Assembly: GCF_036075115.1 (NCBI RefSeq)
Contig: NZ_CP107958.1
Location: 3,534,001-3,598,000 of the forward strand
Direction: 5' to 3'
DNA: 64,000 nucleotides
Origin: Streptomyces sp. NBC_00377
GTDB taxonomy: Bacteria > Actinomycetota > Actinomycetes > Streptomycetales > Streptomycetaceae
In this document: positions 50,456 through 59,138 of the stretch, in pieces
How positions within the stretch are numbered: the stretch's first letter is position 1
Layout of the letters: each line of letters starts with the position of its first letter
Notes under the pieces: generated by a model
Told to the model about the DNA's origin: nothing
What the model saw: only the letters and a program-made list of their open reading frames with translations
Databases searched by the model: none
Position numbers and translations under genes: made by a program

Positions 50456-50486
50456 GCGGCCCCTCTGCGCCGGTCAGAGGGGCCGC
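50456..50486. terminator. Intercistronic hairpin between cdd and deoA
   Basis: GCGGCCCCTCTG and CAGAGGGGCCGC form a perfect 12-bp stem with a 7-nt loop between two co-directional genes. It may attenuate deoA expression or protect the cdd message. Confidence 0.6.
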
Positions 50487-50492
50487 ACGGGG

Positions 50493-50897
50493 TTACGTGG
50501 CGAGATGGTCCGGGCCGAAGGCCTGCGGCAGCATCTCGGCCAGCGGCAGGATTCCCGCCGGGGTCTCCAGCAGCAACTCGGGGCCGCCGAACTCGTAGAG
50601 CAGCTGGCGGCAGCGGCCGCAGGGGACGAGGATCTCGCCCCTGCCGTCCACGCAGGTGAAGTGCGTGAGCCGGCCGCCGCCGGTGTTCTGGAGCTCCGAG
50701 ACCAGCCCGCACTCGGCGCACAGGCCGAGTCCGTAGGAGGCGTTCTCGACATTGCAGCCGGACACGGTCCGGCCGTCGTCGACGAGGGCGGCCACGCCCA
50801 CCGGGTAGCCGGAGTACGGGGCGTACGCCCGGGACATGGCCTCCCGGGCCGCCGTACGCAGCCGCTCCCAGTCGACCGCGGCGACGGGCGGGGTCAC
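50493..50897 (-). CDS. cdd: Cytidine deaminase
   Basis: A 134-residue zinc enzyme converting (deoxy)cytidine to (deoxy)uridine. Zinc-binding and catalytic motifs are CNVENASYG, CAECG with the catalytic glutamate, and PCGRCRQ. It is the small tetrameric type. Its GTG overlaps the stop of the upstream permease gene by 4 bp, so it is translationally coupled to uptake. Confidence 0.95.
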   Translation of the reverse strand: MTPPVAAVDWERLRTAAREAMSRAYAPYSGYPVGVAALVDDGRTVSGCNVENASYGLGLCAECGLVSELQNTGGGRLTHFTCVDGRGEILVPCGRCRQLLYEFGGPELLLETPAGILPLAEMLPQAFGPDHLAT

Positions 50898-52180
50898 TTG
50901 CCCTGCCCCTTCCGGTAGCGCATGCCGTCGGCCTTGGGCATGCGCAGGCGCTGCGCCGACAGCGAGAGCACCAGCAGCGTGACGACGTACGGGGTGGCGC
51001 CCACGAAGTCGCTCGGGACCTCGTCGGTGAACAGGTACCAGATCAGGACCAGCACGGCCATGACCGCGCAGGTCGCGCTCTGCCACAGGGCCTTCTTGTA
51101 GAGCTTCCAGCCGGCCAGCCCGGCCAGGAGCACGACCAGCAGGAGCAGCAGCGCGTGGACGGTCTCGCCGCCGTTGCGCAGCTGAAGTGCGTCGGAGTAG
51201 CCGAACAGGCCCGCGCCCATGGCCAGTCCGCCCGGACGCCAGTTGCCGAAGATCATGGCGGCAAGGCCGATGTAGCCGCGCCCACCGGTCTGGCCCTCGA
51301 GGTAGGTGTGCGAGGTGACCAGCGCGAGGAAGGCGCCGCCGAGGCCGGCGAGGCCGCCGGAGACGGCCACGGCCGCGTACTTGTAGCGGTAGACGTTGAC
51401 GCCGAGGGACTCCGCGGCGATCGGGTTCTCACCGCAGGAGCGCAGCCGCAGGCCGAACGGGGTACGCCACAGCAGCCACCAGCTGCCGACGAACAGCAGC
51501 GCGGCGAAGATCGTCACCACGGACAGGTCGGTGACCAGGCCGCCGAGGATGCCCGCGATGTCGGAGATCAGGAACCAGTGGTGGTTCTCGAGGGACTTGA
51601 GGCCGTCGGAGAGACCGGGTACGTCGACGTTGGGCAGCGATTCCACGGGCGGGGACTGCTTGGGGTTGCCGCCCGCCTCCGCCGCGCCGCCCTCCGAGAA
51701 GAAGATCTTGGCGAGGTACTGGGTGATGCCCAGCGCGAGGAGGTTCACCGCGACACCGGAGACGATGTGGTCGACGCCGAAGGTGATGGTCGCGACGGCG
51801 TGCACGAGGCCGCCGAGGACACCGAAGCCGACGCCGCACAGCAGGCCGAGCCAGGGGTTGGACTGCCAGCCGATCCAGCCGGCGCCGAAGGTGCCGAGGA
51901 TCATCATGCCCTCGAGGCCGATGTTGACCACGCCGGAGCGCTCGGACCACAGGCCGGCGAGGCCGGCGAGGCCGATGGGCACGGCCAGGCCGAGGGCGGC
52001 GGAGACCTGGCCCTCGGAGGTGAGCTGGTTGGACCCGGTGATGACGCGGACCGCGGCGACGAGCAGCAGCGCGCCCGCGACGATCATGAGGATCTGGCCC
52101 ACCGAGCGGCCCGACCGGGCGCCCGCGGTGTCCGCCTTGGGTGCCGCGGGGGGCGGCGTGTCGGTCATCGTGGCAGTCAT
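50894..52180 (-). CDS. Nucleoside ABC transporter permease 2
   Basis: A 428-residue permease of the BPD_transp_2 family with about ten membrane helices. The family region is WSERSGVVNIGLEGMMILGT, and the EAA-like loop is LRSCGENPIAAESLGVNVYR. A Pro/Ala-rich cytoplasmic N-terminus of about 28 residues precedes the first helix. Its ATG shares one base with the preceding stop (TGATG). With permease 1 it forms the channel of the BMP-dependent nucleoside importer. Confidence 0.92.
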   Translation of the reverse strand: MTATMTDTPPPAAPKADTAGARSGRSVGQILMIVAGALLLVAAVRVITGSNQLTSEGQVSAALGLAVPIGLAGLAGLWSERSGVVNIGLEGMMILGTFGAGWIGWQSNPWLGLLCGVGFGVLGGLVHAVATITFGVDHIVSGVAVNLLALGITQYLAKIFFSEGGAAEAGGNPKQSPPVESLPNVDVPGLSDGLKSLENHHWFLISDIAGILGGLVTDLSVVTIFAALLFVGSWWLLWRTPFGLRLRSCGENPIAAESLGVNVYRYKYAAVAVSGGLAGLGGAFLALVTSHTYLEGQTGGRGYIGLAAMIFGNWRPGGLAMGAGLFGYSDALQLRNGGETVHALLLLLVVLLAGLAGWKLYKKALWQSATCAVMAVLVLIWYLFTDEVPSDFVGATPYVVTLLVLSLSAQRLRMPKADGMRYRKGQGK

Positions 52181-53304
52181 CACGCCACCTCCTGCTTCTG
52201 GGTCGCGGCGGCCTGGGCGGCGAGCTCGGCGCCGACCCGCTGTTGCTGGCGCTTGAGGCCGTAGCGGCGGACGAGCTCGTAGGCGATGACGACGCACAGG
52301 ACGATGACGCCCTGGATGACGCCGAGGATTTCCTTGTCGTACCCCTCGAACTCGAGGTGGTTGGTGGTGCGCTCCAGGAAGCCCCAGAGCAGCGCGCCGA
52401 GCGCGATACCGACCGGGTTGTTGCGGCCGAGCAGTGCGATGGCGATGCCGGTGAAACCGATACCCGACGGGAAGTCGTTGCTGAACTGGTGGCTGTCGTT
52501 GAGCAGGGTCGGCATGCCGATCAGACCGGCCACCGCCCCCGAGATGATCATGCTGGTGGCGACCATCTTCTTGACGGAGACACCACTGGCGGTGGCGGCG
52601 CTCTCGGACTGGCCGACGCTGCGCAGGTCGAAGCCGAACCGGGTGCGGCCGAGCACGAACCAGTACGCGACGCCGACGAGCACGGCGATGACGATGAAGC
52701 CCCACAACACGCCGGCCGGGCCCGTGTCGATGCTGAAGAAGTACGAGGAACGGGGCAGCGGCTCGGTGGAGACGATCGTGCCACCGCTCTGGAGTTCGGC
52801 GAGCTTACCCGGCTGCAACAGGTAGGCGATGATCGCGGTGGCGATCGAGTTCAGCATGATCGTCGAGATGACCTCGCTGACGCCTCGGGTCACCTTCAGG
52901 ATGCCCGCGATGGCGGCCCACAGGGCGCCGGTCGCCATGGCGCACAGGATGATCAGCGGGATGGCGATCCAGCCGGGGAGGGTCAGCGCACCGCCGAGGA
53001 CCGCGGCGAAGAACGCGGCCATCCGGTACTGGCCGTCGACGCCGATGTTGAACAGGTTCATGCGGAAGCCGATGGCCACCGAGACACCCGCCAGGTAGTA
53101 CGTCGTCGCCTTGTTCAGGATGTAGACCTGGCTGTCGCTGGCGGAACCGTAGGTCACCATGTCGCTGAAGGCGGCGCCCGGGTTCTTGCCGGTGGCGAGA
53201 ATGACCAGGGCGGTGACGACGAGCGCGGCGACGATCGCCAGCAGCGGCGCCGCGATGCCGAGGAGCAGCCGCTCCTTGTCGATGCGTTGGGTCAGCTTCT
53301 TCAT
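52180..53304 (-). CDS. Nucleoside ABC transporter permease 1
   Basis: A 374-residue permease with about nine membrane helices. Signature stretches are IGFRMNLFNIGVDGQYRMAA and LRSVGQSESAATASGVSVKK, both typical of the nucleoside/simple-sugar permease family. It overlaps the ATPase gene by 4 bp upstream and abuts permease 2 downstream, so the three are coupled. Confidence 0.92.
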   Translation of the reverse strand: MKKLTQRIDKERLLLGIAAPLLAIVAALVVTALVILATGKNPGAAFSDMVTYGSASDSQVYILNKATTYYLAGVSVAIGFRMNLFNIGVDGQYRMAAFFAAVLGGALTLPGWIAIPLIILCAMATGALWAAIAGILKVTRGVSEVISTIMLNSIATAIIAYLLQPGKLAELQSGGTIVSTEPLPRSSYFFSIDTGPAGVLWGFIVIAVLVGVAYWFVLGRTRFGFDLRSVGQSESAATASGVSVKKMVATSMIISGAVAGLIGMPTLLNDSHQFSNDFPSGIGFTGIAIALLGRNNPVGIALGALLWGFLERTTNHLEFEGYDKEILGVIQGVIVLCVVIAYELVRRYGLKRQQQRVGAELAAQAAATQKQEVA

Positions 53305-54860
53305 CGGGCGTCGTCCTCTGTGTGCTCCAGGTGGCCGGTCGCCGCACCCGTCATGGCGGAGCCCAGCTCCTCGGGGGTGATGGTGGCGGGGTCGGCGTCG
53401 GCGACCAGGCGGCCGCGGTACATCACGCGCAGGGTGTCGGAGAGCCCGATGAGCTCGTCCAGGTCGGCGGAGATCAGCAGCACGGCCAGGCCTTCGCGGC
53501 GGGCCTCGCGGATATGGTCCCAGATCGCGGCCTGTGCGCCGACGTCCACGCCGCGCGTGGGGTGGGCGGCGATGAGCAGCTTGGGCGCGTGGCTCATCTC
53601 GCGGCCGACGATCAGCTTCTGCTGGTTGCCGCCGGACAGCGACGCGGCGGTCACGTCGATGCCGGGCGTGCGGACGTCGTACGCGCCGACGATGCGCTCG
53701 GTGTCGGCGCGGGCGGCCTTGATGTCGAGCAGCCGGCCGCGGGAGTTGGGCTTCTCGGTGACGTGGCCGAGGATGCGGTTCTCCCACAGCGGCGCCTCGA
53801 GGAGCAGGCCGTGGCGGTGCCGGTCCTCGGGGATGTAGCCGACGCCGGCCTCGCGGCGGTTGCGGGTGGGGACGTGCGAGATGTCGGTGCCGTCGAGGAC
53901 GATGGCGCCGGCGTCCGGGTCGCGGATGCCCATGATCGCCTCGACCAGCTCGGACTGGCCGTTGCCCTCCACACCGGCGATGCCGAGGACCTCGCCCTTG
54001 TGGATCGTGAGGGAGATCTCGTCGAGGATGATCCGCTCGACGCCGTCGAGGTCCATCTGGCTCAGGTGCAGCTTCTCCACCTCGAGCAGCGGGACGTCCG
54101 TGACCGTGGACTCCTCGGTCTCGGGCGTGGGCAGCTCGCTGCCGACCATCAGCTCGGCGAGCTGCTTGGGGGTGGTGTCCGCGGGCTCGACCGTGCCGAC
54201 GGTGGTGCCCCGCCGGATGACGGTGATCTCGTCGGCGACGGAGAGGACCTCTCCCAGCTTGTGGGAGATGAAGATGACGGTGAGGCCCTCGGCCTTCAGC
54301 TCGCGCAGGTTGTCGAAGAGGGCGTCGACCTCCTGCGGCACCAGGACGGCGGTGGGCTCGTCGAGGATGAGGGTCTTGGCGCCGCGGTAGAGGACCTTGA
54401 GGATCTCCACACGCTGGCGGTCGGCGACGCCGAGCTCCTCCAGGAGGACGTCGGTGCGGACGTTCAGTCCGTAGGCGTCGGAGATCTCCCTGATCTTCTT
54501 ACGGGCCTTGGCGCCGATGCCGTGGAGCTTCTCCGCGCCGAGAACGACGTTCTCCAGGACGGTGAGGTTGTCGGCGAGCATGAAGTGCTGGTGCACCATG
54601 CCGATGCCGCGGGCGATGGCGTCGGCGGGGGTGCTGAAGGTGACCTGGTCGCCGTTCACGGTGATGGTGCCCTCGTCCGGCTGCTGCATGCCGTAGAGGA
54701 TCTTCATCAGGGTGGACTTGCCGGCACCGTTCTCACCGCACAGGGCGTGAACCGTGCCGGTGCGGACCGTGATGTCGATATCGCGGTTGGCGACGACTCC
54801 GGGGAATCGCTTGGTGATGCCGCGCAGTTCGACGGCAGCGGGAGGGCTGGACGCGTTGAT
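53301..54860 (-). CDS. Nucleoside ABC transporter ATPase (double domain), unusual start
   Basis: A protein of about 519 residues with two ABC domains. Domain 1 has Walker A GENGAGKST, Walker B LILDEPTAVL and a degenerate signature. Domain 2 has the modified Walker A GVEGNGQSE, the signature LSGGNQQKLIVGRE and the GVD loop, as usual for nucleoside/sugar importers. The family N-terminus (SSPPAAVELRGITKRFPGVV) is encoded upstream of the first ATG/GTG/TTG in frame, which would cut off Walker A. The likely start is ATC at 54860, eight bases after AGGAG. First gene of the importer-cdd-deoA operon. Confidence 0.88.
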   Translation of the reverse strand: MNASSPPAAVELRGITKRFPGVVANRDIDITVRTGTVHALCGENGAGKSTLMKILYGMQQPDEGTITVNGDQVTFSTPADAIARGIGMVHQHFMLADNLTVLENVVLGAEKLHGIGAKARKKIREISDAYGLNVRTDVLLEELGVADRQRVEILKVLYRGAKTLILDEPTAVLVPQEVDALFDNLRELKAEGLTVIFISHKLGEVLSVADEITVIRRGTTVGTVEPADTTPKQLAELMVGSELPTPETEESTVTDVPLLEVEKLHLSQMDLDGVERIILDEISLTIHKGEVLGIAGVEGNGQSELVEAIMGIRDPDAGAIVLDGTDISHVPTRNRREAGVGYIPEDRHRHGLLLEAPLWENRILGHVTEKPNSRGRLLDIKAARADTERIVGAYDVRTPGIDVTAASLSGGNQQKLIVGREMSHAPKLLIAAHPTRGVDVGAQAAIWDHIREARREGLAVLLISADLDELIGLSDTLRVMYRGRLVADADPATITPEELGSAMTGAATGHLEHTEDDAR

Positions 54861-54934
54861 GGCGCACTCTCCTGGGGGAAAGGGGCTGCGTAGGGGAGGG
54901 CAGGCGTCGGCGACGCTAGCGCGGCAACTCCGCG

Positions 54935-54946
54935 CTACACGCGTAG
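54935..54946. promoter_or_regulatory. Operator variant CTACACGCGTAG of the transporter operon
   Basis: It differs by one base from the CTACGCGCGTAG palindrome seen at deoD, deoC and add. It lies 75 bases upstream of the ATPase start, with flanking CAACTC/GAGTTG inverted repeats. Confidence 0.65.
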
Positions 54947-54963
54947 AGTTGACACATTGTTAT

Positions 54964-55005
54964 GGCTCGACGAGGGGGGTTCTGAAACACCCCCCTCGTC
55001 GAGCC
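54964..55005. terminator. Terminator between bmp and the transporter operon
   Basis: GGCTCGACGAGGGGGGT and ACCCCCCTCGTCGAGCC form a perfect 17-bp stem with an 8-nt loop. It separates the lipoprotein gene from the importer operon promoter. Confidence 0.85.
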
Positions 55006-55027
55006 GGGGTCCGGCGGAACCGTCAGG

Positions 55028-56092
55028 TCACGGGGTGGTCTTGACCGTGATGGAGCCGTCGACGATCTTCTGCTTGGCCGCGTCCAGCTGCGCCTTGATG
55101 TCGTCGATGAAGCCACCGCTGGTGGCCAGCGAGACACCGTTCTTGGCGAGCGAGTAGTTGTTGGTGCCCGTCAGCGGCTTGCCGTCGTGCACGGACTTGA
55201 TGAAGTCGTAGACACCGACGTCGACGTTCTTGACCATCGAGGTCAGGATCGAGCTCTTGTACTTGGCCAGACCCGGGATGTTGTACTGGTCGGAGTCCAC
55301 GCCGATGGCCCAGGCGCCCTTGACGCCGTTGACGGCCTCGATCGCGCCGTTGCCGGAGGAGCCTGCCGCCGAGTAGATCACGTCGGCGCCGTTGTCCAGC
55401 ATGCCCGACGCGGCCGCCTTGCCCTTGTCGGGGCTGGCGAAACCGGAGAAGTCCGAGCCGTGGCTCAGGTACTGCGTGTCGACCTTGATCTTGGCGTTCG
55501 TGTCGTGGACGCCCTGGACGTAACCCGCCTCGAACTTCTTGATCAGCGGGACGTCGACACCACCGATGAAGCCGACGTGGTTCTTCTTGGTCTTCAGCGC
55601 GGCGGCGACACCGGCCAGGTAGGAGCCCTGCTCCTCGGTGAAGGTGATGCTGTCGACGTTCTTCGCGTCCACCACCGAGTCGACGATGCCGAAGTTGACC
55701 TTCGGGTACTTGGCGGCGACCTTGGTCATCGAGGCGGCGTAGGAGAAGCCGACGCCGACGATGGGGTTGTAGCCGGCGTCCGCCAGGTCGGTCAGGCGCT
55801 GCTCGCGGTCGGCCTCGGTGTCGGAGGTCTTGGCGGTCAGCTCCTTGATCGAGCCGCCGAACTCGCTCTTGGCCTTGTCGGCGCCACGGGCGGCGGAGTC
55901 GTTGAACGAACGGTCACCACGGCCGCCGACGTCGAAGGCGAGACCGATCTTGACACCCGAGCCACTGCCCGCCGAGGCGGAGGACGAGCTGTTGCTGTCA
56001 CTGTCGGAGGAGGTGCTGCCACATGCAGTGGCAGTCATTGCGAGAGCTGCGGTTGCGATACACGCAGCGGAAAGCTTGGCTACCCGGCGCAC
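55028..56092 (-). CDS. bmpA: BMP-family nucleoside-binding lipoprotein
   Basis: A 354-residue lipoprotein (lipobox TATAC, cysteine about residue 24) with a Ser/Gly linker and a PnrA/BMP-type periplasmic-binding fold: LAFDVGGRGDRSFNDSA, GVGFSYAASM, FIGGVDVPLIKKFEAGYVQG and GVDSDQY. BMP proteins bind purine nucleosides for uptake by the double-ABC ATPase system encoded downstream. Its separate transcription allows excess of the binding protein. GTG start with AGGAG upstream. Confidence 0.93.
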   Translation of the reverse strand: MRRVAKLSAACIATAALAMTATACGSTSSDSDSNSSSSASAGSGSGVKIGLAFDVGGRGDRSFNDSAARGADKAKSEFGGSIKELTAKTSDTEADREQRLTDLADAGYNPIVGVGFSYAASMTKVAAKYPKVNFGIVDSVVDAKNVDSITFTEEQGSYLAGVAAALKTKKNHVGFIGGVDVPLIKKFEAGYVQGVHDTNAKIKVDTQYLSHGSDFSGFASPDKGKAAASGMLDNGADVIYSAAGSSGNGAIEAVNGVKGAWAIGVDSDQYNIPGLAKYKSSILTSMVKNVDVGVYDFIKSVHDGKPLTGTNNYSLAKNGVSLATSGGFIDDIKAQLDAAKQKIVDGSITVKTTP

Positions 56093-56197
56093 GGGAAGGC
56101 TCCTTCACCTGACCTGAGCGCCTAGTCGGCGCTTGATGTGAGCACCATGCCAGTGCTCGAGCCTGGACGCCCTGTCGGCGTCGGCTTCGCGGCATCG

Positions 56198-56209
56198 TAA
56201 CGCGCGTAG
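56198..56209. promoter_or_regulatory. Weaker nucleoside-operator match upstream of bmpA
   Basis: TAACGCGCGTAG matches one full half-site and the core of CTACGCGCGTAG (10 of 12 positions aligned). It lies about 105 bases upstream of the bmpA start. Confidence 0.5.
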
Positions 56210-56341
56210 ATGTCAGAAAAACACCCCTCACGACGCCGTTATCGATTCGAGGCAAACACCGTCTGAACTCGGTCCCTTGCCGCCTCGTGCCAATGATTTC
56301 GAACCGGGGACGAATGGCTTACAACAGCGTTGCGCCGGACG

Positions 56342-56371
56342 ACGGAACGGCCCTCGTAGGAGCCGTTCCGT
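56342..56371. terminator. Terminator of the M20 amidohydrolase gene
   Basis: ACGGAACGGC and GCCGTTCCGT form a perfect 10-bp stem with a 10-nt loop just past the stop codon at 56382 on the minus strand. Confidence 0.7.
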
Positions 56372-56381
56372 CACCGTCCGC

Positions 56382-57656
56382 TCACCTTTCGGCCGCGTCC
56401 AGCAGGGCCGCCGCGGTGAACAGCTCGACACCGACGGTGATCGCCGACTCGTCCGCGTCGAAGTCGCCCTGGTGCAGATCGCGCACGGTGCGCTCGCCGG
56501 GGGTGCGGACCCCGAGGCGGGCCATCGCGCCGGGCACCCGCTCGAGGTACCAGGAGAAGTCCTCGCCGCCCAGGCTCTGTTCGGTGCCCTCCACGCCCGC
56601 CTCGCCGCACCGGGCGACCATGGCGTCCCGCAGCAGCCCGGTGACGTCCGCGTCGTTGACGACGGGCGGGACGCCACGGACGTAGGTGATCTCGGACTTG
56701 GCCCGGTGCAGGTTGGCGACCTCGTCGATCGCCGCGACGACGATGTCGGGGGCCTGCCGCCACGCCTCGATGTCCAGGCAGCGGACGGTCCCGGAGAGCT
56801 CGGCGTGCTGCGGGATCACGTTCGGCGCGTGGCCGCTCTCGATCCGGCCCCAGGTGACCGCGAGCCCGGCGCGGGTGTCGACACGCCGGCCGACCAGCGC
56901 GGGCACGTCGGTGACGACCCGGGCGGCGGCCGTGACGAGGTCGGTGGTCAGGTGCGGGCGGGCGGTGTGGCCGCCGGGCCCGTCCAGGGCGATCTCCAGC
57001 CGGTCGCAGGCGGAGGTGATGGCGCCCTCGCGCAGGCCGATCCGGCCCGCGTCGACGCGCGGGTCGCAGTGCACGGCGATGATCCGGCCGACGCCGTCCA
57101 GCGCGCCGTCCTCGATGGCGTCGGCGGCGCCGCCGGGCAGCACCTCCTCGGCGGGCTGGAAGATCAGTCGTACGGGCCGCGGGAGCCTGCCCTGCCGGTG
57201 CAGCTCGGCGAGGACGAGCCCGGCGCCGAGGACGACGGTGGTGTGCACGTCGTGCCCGCAGGCGTGCGCGCGGTCCGGCACCGTCGAGCGGTACGCACTC
57301 TCGGTCTTGGTGTCCGGGATGGGCAGCGCGTCGATGTCGGCGCGCAGGGCGAGGACGGGAACGCCGTCGGCTCCCGCGCCCGCGGCGCCCCCGCCGCCCA
57401 CCGTGCCGATGTCACAGATGAGGCCGGTCCCGACGGCCAGTACGCGCGGCTCGAGGCCCGCCTGCTCGAGGCGGGCCTTGATCGCGGCCGTCGTACGGAA
57501 CTCCTGGTTGCCGAGCTCAGGGTGCATGTGCATGTCGCGGCGGAAGGCCACGAGCTCTGCGCGCAGCGCCTCCGGCAAGGTGCCGGGAAGGGCGCCGGGA
57601 AGTGCACCGGGGAGCACGTCTTCCCCTGACGGATCGGCCTCGGACTCTCGGGACAT
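56382..57656 (-). CDS. M20-family amidohydrolase
   Basis: A 424-residue metallopeptidase-fold hydrolase acting on N-acyl or related amide substrates. The metal-binding signature is HACGHDVHT (about residue 135), followed by FQPAEEVLPGGA with the catalytic glutamates, and late GGEDFSWYLE. A dimerisation domain lies between about 215 and 325. The N-terminus holds the short repeat LPGALPGALPGTLPEAL. ATG at 57656 is chosen because GAAG is six bases upstream. The substrate is unknown. Confidence 0.87.
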   Translation of the reverse strand: MSRESEADPSGEDVLPGALPGALPGTLPEALRAELVAFRRDMHMHPELGNQEFRTTAAIKARLEQAGLEPRVLAVGTGLICDIGTVGGGGAAGAGADGVPVLALRADIDALPIPDTKTESAYRSTVPDRAHACGHDVHTTVVLGAGLVLAELHRQGRLPRPVRLIFQPAEEVLPGGAADAIEDGALDGVGRIIAVHCDPRVDAGRIGLREGAITSACDRLEIALDGPGGHTARPHLTTDLVTAAARVVTDVPALVGRRVDTRAGLAVTWGRIESGHAPNVIPQHAELSGTVRCLDIEAWRQAPDIVVAAIDEVANLHRAKSEITYVRGVPPVVNDADVTGLLRDAMVARCGEAGVEGTEQSLGGEDFSWYLERVPGAMARLGVRTPGERTVRDLHQGDFDADESAITVGVELFTAAALLDAAER

Positions 57657-58000
57657 CAGTTGCTTCACCCTCTGAAGGGTAGGACGCCGGGGCGGTCAAC
57701 TGACCCGATCAACAAAAGTTCAACCCGTTAGGCGAAGAAAAGTTGGCCGCGCGGCGCATGGCTGCTGTGGGTGGTGGGTAAACTCAGCGGCTTTTTCGGC
57801 CGACGCCCACACTTCTTCCTTCCTTTCACGGATACCACGGACCGCTCCAGGCACGCCCTGTCTGTCCACGTGGCGGGACCGGTTCCGGGATCATCACCCG
57901 AGCGCAGCGGTTCCGCCACTTCGCGTGACGGCGTGGTGCCCGGTGGGCACGGCTCGATGACGGAGAGCGACTTTCCGGGGTTCGGCCGTCGGAAGGACGG
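57657..58000. other. 344-bp non-coding region before the cell-wall polymer genes
   Basis: It contains a 12-bp near-palindrome GGTCAACTGACC (57694-57705) in the amidohydrolase promoter area. Further on, short dyads such as GTGCCC-GGT-GGGCAC (about 57938-57952) lie behind the polysialyltransferase-like gene and may end transcription. I see no credible gene. Confidence 0.4.
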
Positions 58001-59092
58001 TCAGAGCGCGTTCACCGTCGCGAGCCGGTGCACGTCCCTGGCCGTGCCCGTCACCCCGGACAGGAACCCCTGGGCCCTCGGCGAGGCGTGTTCCGTCAGC
58101 CAGGCCGGATCGATGTCGCAGACCGCGACGCGGACGTCCGTGCCGGACAGGGCGAGCGGCAGGGTGTGCACGACCGTGGAGGGGAAGCTCAGGACCGTCC
58201 GGCCGATGGGCCCCCGGCGGGCGATCAGTTCCAGCGGGAGGTCCGGGCGGACCACCTGGAGCCCTGTCTCGACGGCCAGCCGGTGGAGCTTCTCGGCACT
58301 CTCCCTGCGGTGGGCGAAGTAGCGGGTCGCGCCGTGGGCCCCGGCCAGCGCCCGCACGGCCTCCAGATAGCGGTCGGGGTCCACGACGCCCGTCTCCACC
58401 AGCGAGGTGCCCACCAGGTCCGCGCTCTTCGTCACACGCGGCGGACCGAAGCGCTCCCGGGTCCAGGCGAAGTCGTTCGACGTGAGCGAGATGCCGTCGG
58501 GGATCTGTGTCATGGGCATCGAGGAGAAGATCTCCACCCGGCGGTCCTCGCTCGGGGCGAGGCGGCGGCAGGCCGCGGAGGAGACCGGGGCGAAGATCAT
58601 GTCCCGGGGGCCGGAGCGGCCGCCCTTGCGGTGCCAGCGCACGAGGCGTTCGCCGTGGGCCAGCTGGCCCACGAACTCCATCGTCGCGGTCCCGTCGTCC
58701 ACCACGACCAGCTCGCTCGCCCTGGTGATGGTCAGCAGCAGCTGGACGTAGCGGGAGAACGGATCGCCCATCACCATCCGTTCCGCGCGCCGCAGCAGCC
58801 CGGTGAGGCCGCCGATCGTCCGGAAGGGCGCCGTGGCGCCCGCGCGGGCCTCCTCCCAGCGGACCGTGTGCCCTTCCCGGCGGGCCAGCTCGGCCATCCG
58901 CCGCAGCTGGCCGCGGGTCATCGGATCGGTCGGGGACAGGACGACGAGGGTCAGCCCCGCGCCGGGCTCCTCCCCCGGGTGGAGTTCCCGGGCGTACGCC
59001 CACTCCAGGACGTTCAGGAGCTGCACCGGACTCTCGACGAAGGCGAGGGTGTGGGGGGTGGGGCCGGTGTTCTTCCCGGCGCGGGGGCTCAT
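58001..59092 (-). CDS. Polysialyltransferase-like glycosyltransferase
   Basis: A 363-residue GT-B-like protein. The N-terminus HTLAFVESPVQLLNVLEWAY is typical of the alpha-2,8-polysialyltransferase family. Later VVVDDGTATMEFV, RYFAHRRESAEKLHRLA and LSFPSTVVHTLPL match the CMP-sugar-binding half. It would add nonulosonic residues to a wall polymer. It is last in a four-gene operon on the minus strand with a NeuB-like synthase and a CMP-sugar synthetase, which supports that substrate. Confidence 0.82.
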   Translation of the reverse strand: MSPRAGKNTGPTPHTLAFVESPVQLLNVLEWAYARELHPGEEPGAGLTLVVLSPTDPMTRGQLRRMAELARREGHTVRWEEARAGATAPFRTIGGLTGLLRRAERMVMGDPFSRYVQLLLTITRASELVVVDDGTATMEFVGQLAHGERLVRWHRKGGRSGPRDMIFAPVSSAACRRLAPSEDRRVEIFSSMPMTQIPDGISLTSNDFAWTRERFGPPRVTKSADLVGTSLVETGVVDPDRYLEAVRALAGAHGATRYFAHRRESAEKLHRLAVETGLQVVRPDLPLELIARRGPIGRTVLSFPSTVVHTLPLALSGTDVRVAVCDIDPAWLTEHASPRAQGFLSGVTGTARDVHRLATVNAL

Positions 59093-59138
59093 CGTCGGAC
59101 GACCATCCTGTGAGGCACTCGGAGAGGTGGTGCTCAGG

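Noticed and set aside
57657..58000. tRNA or riboswitch in the largest downstream gaps
   Set aside because: I found no cloverleaf, T-loop sequence or known aptamer pattern by eye in any gap over 250 bases; a covariance-model search would be decisive.
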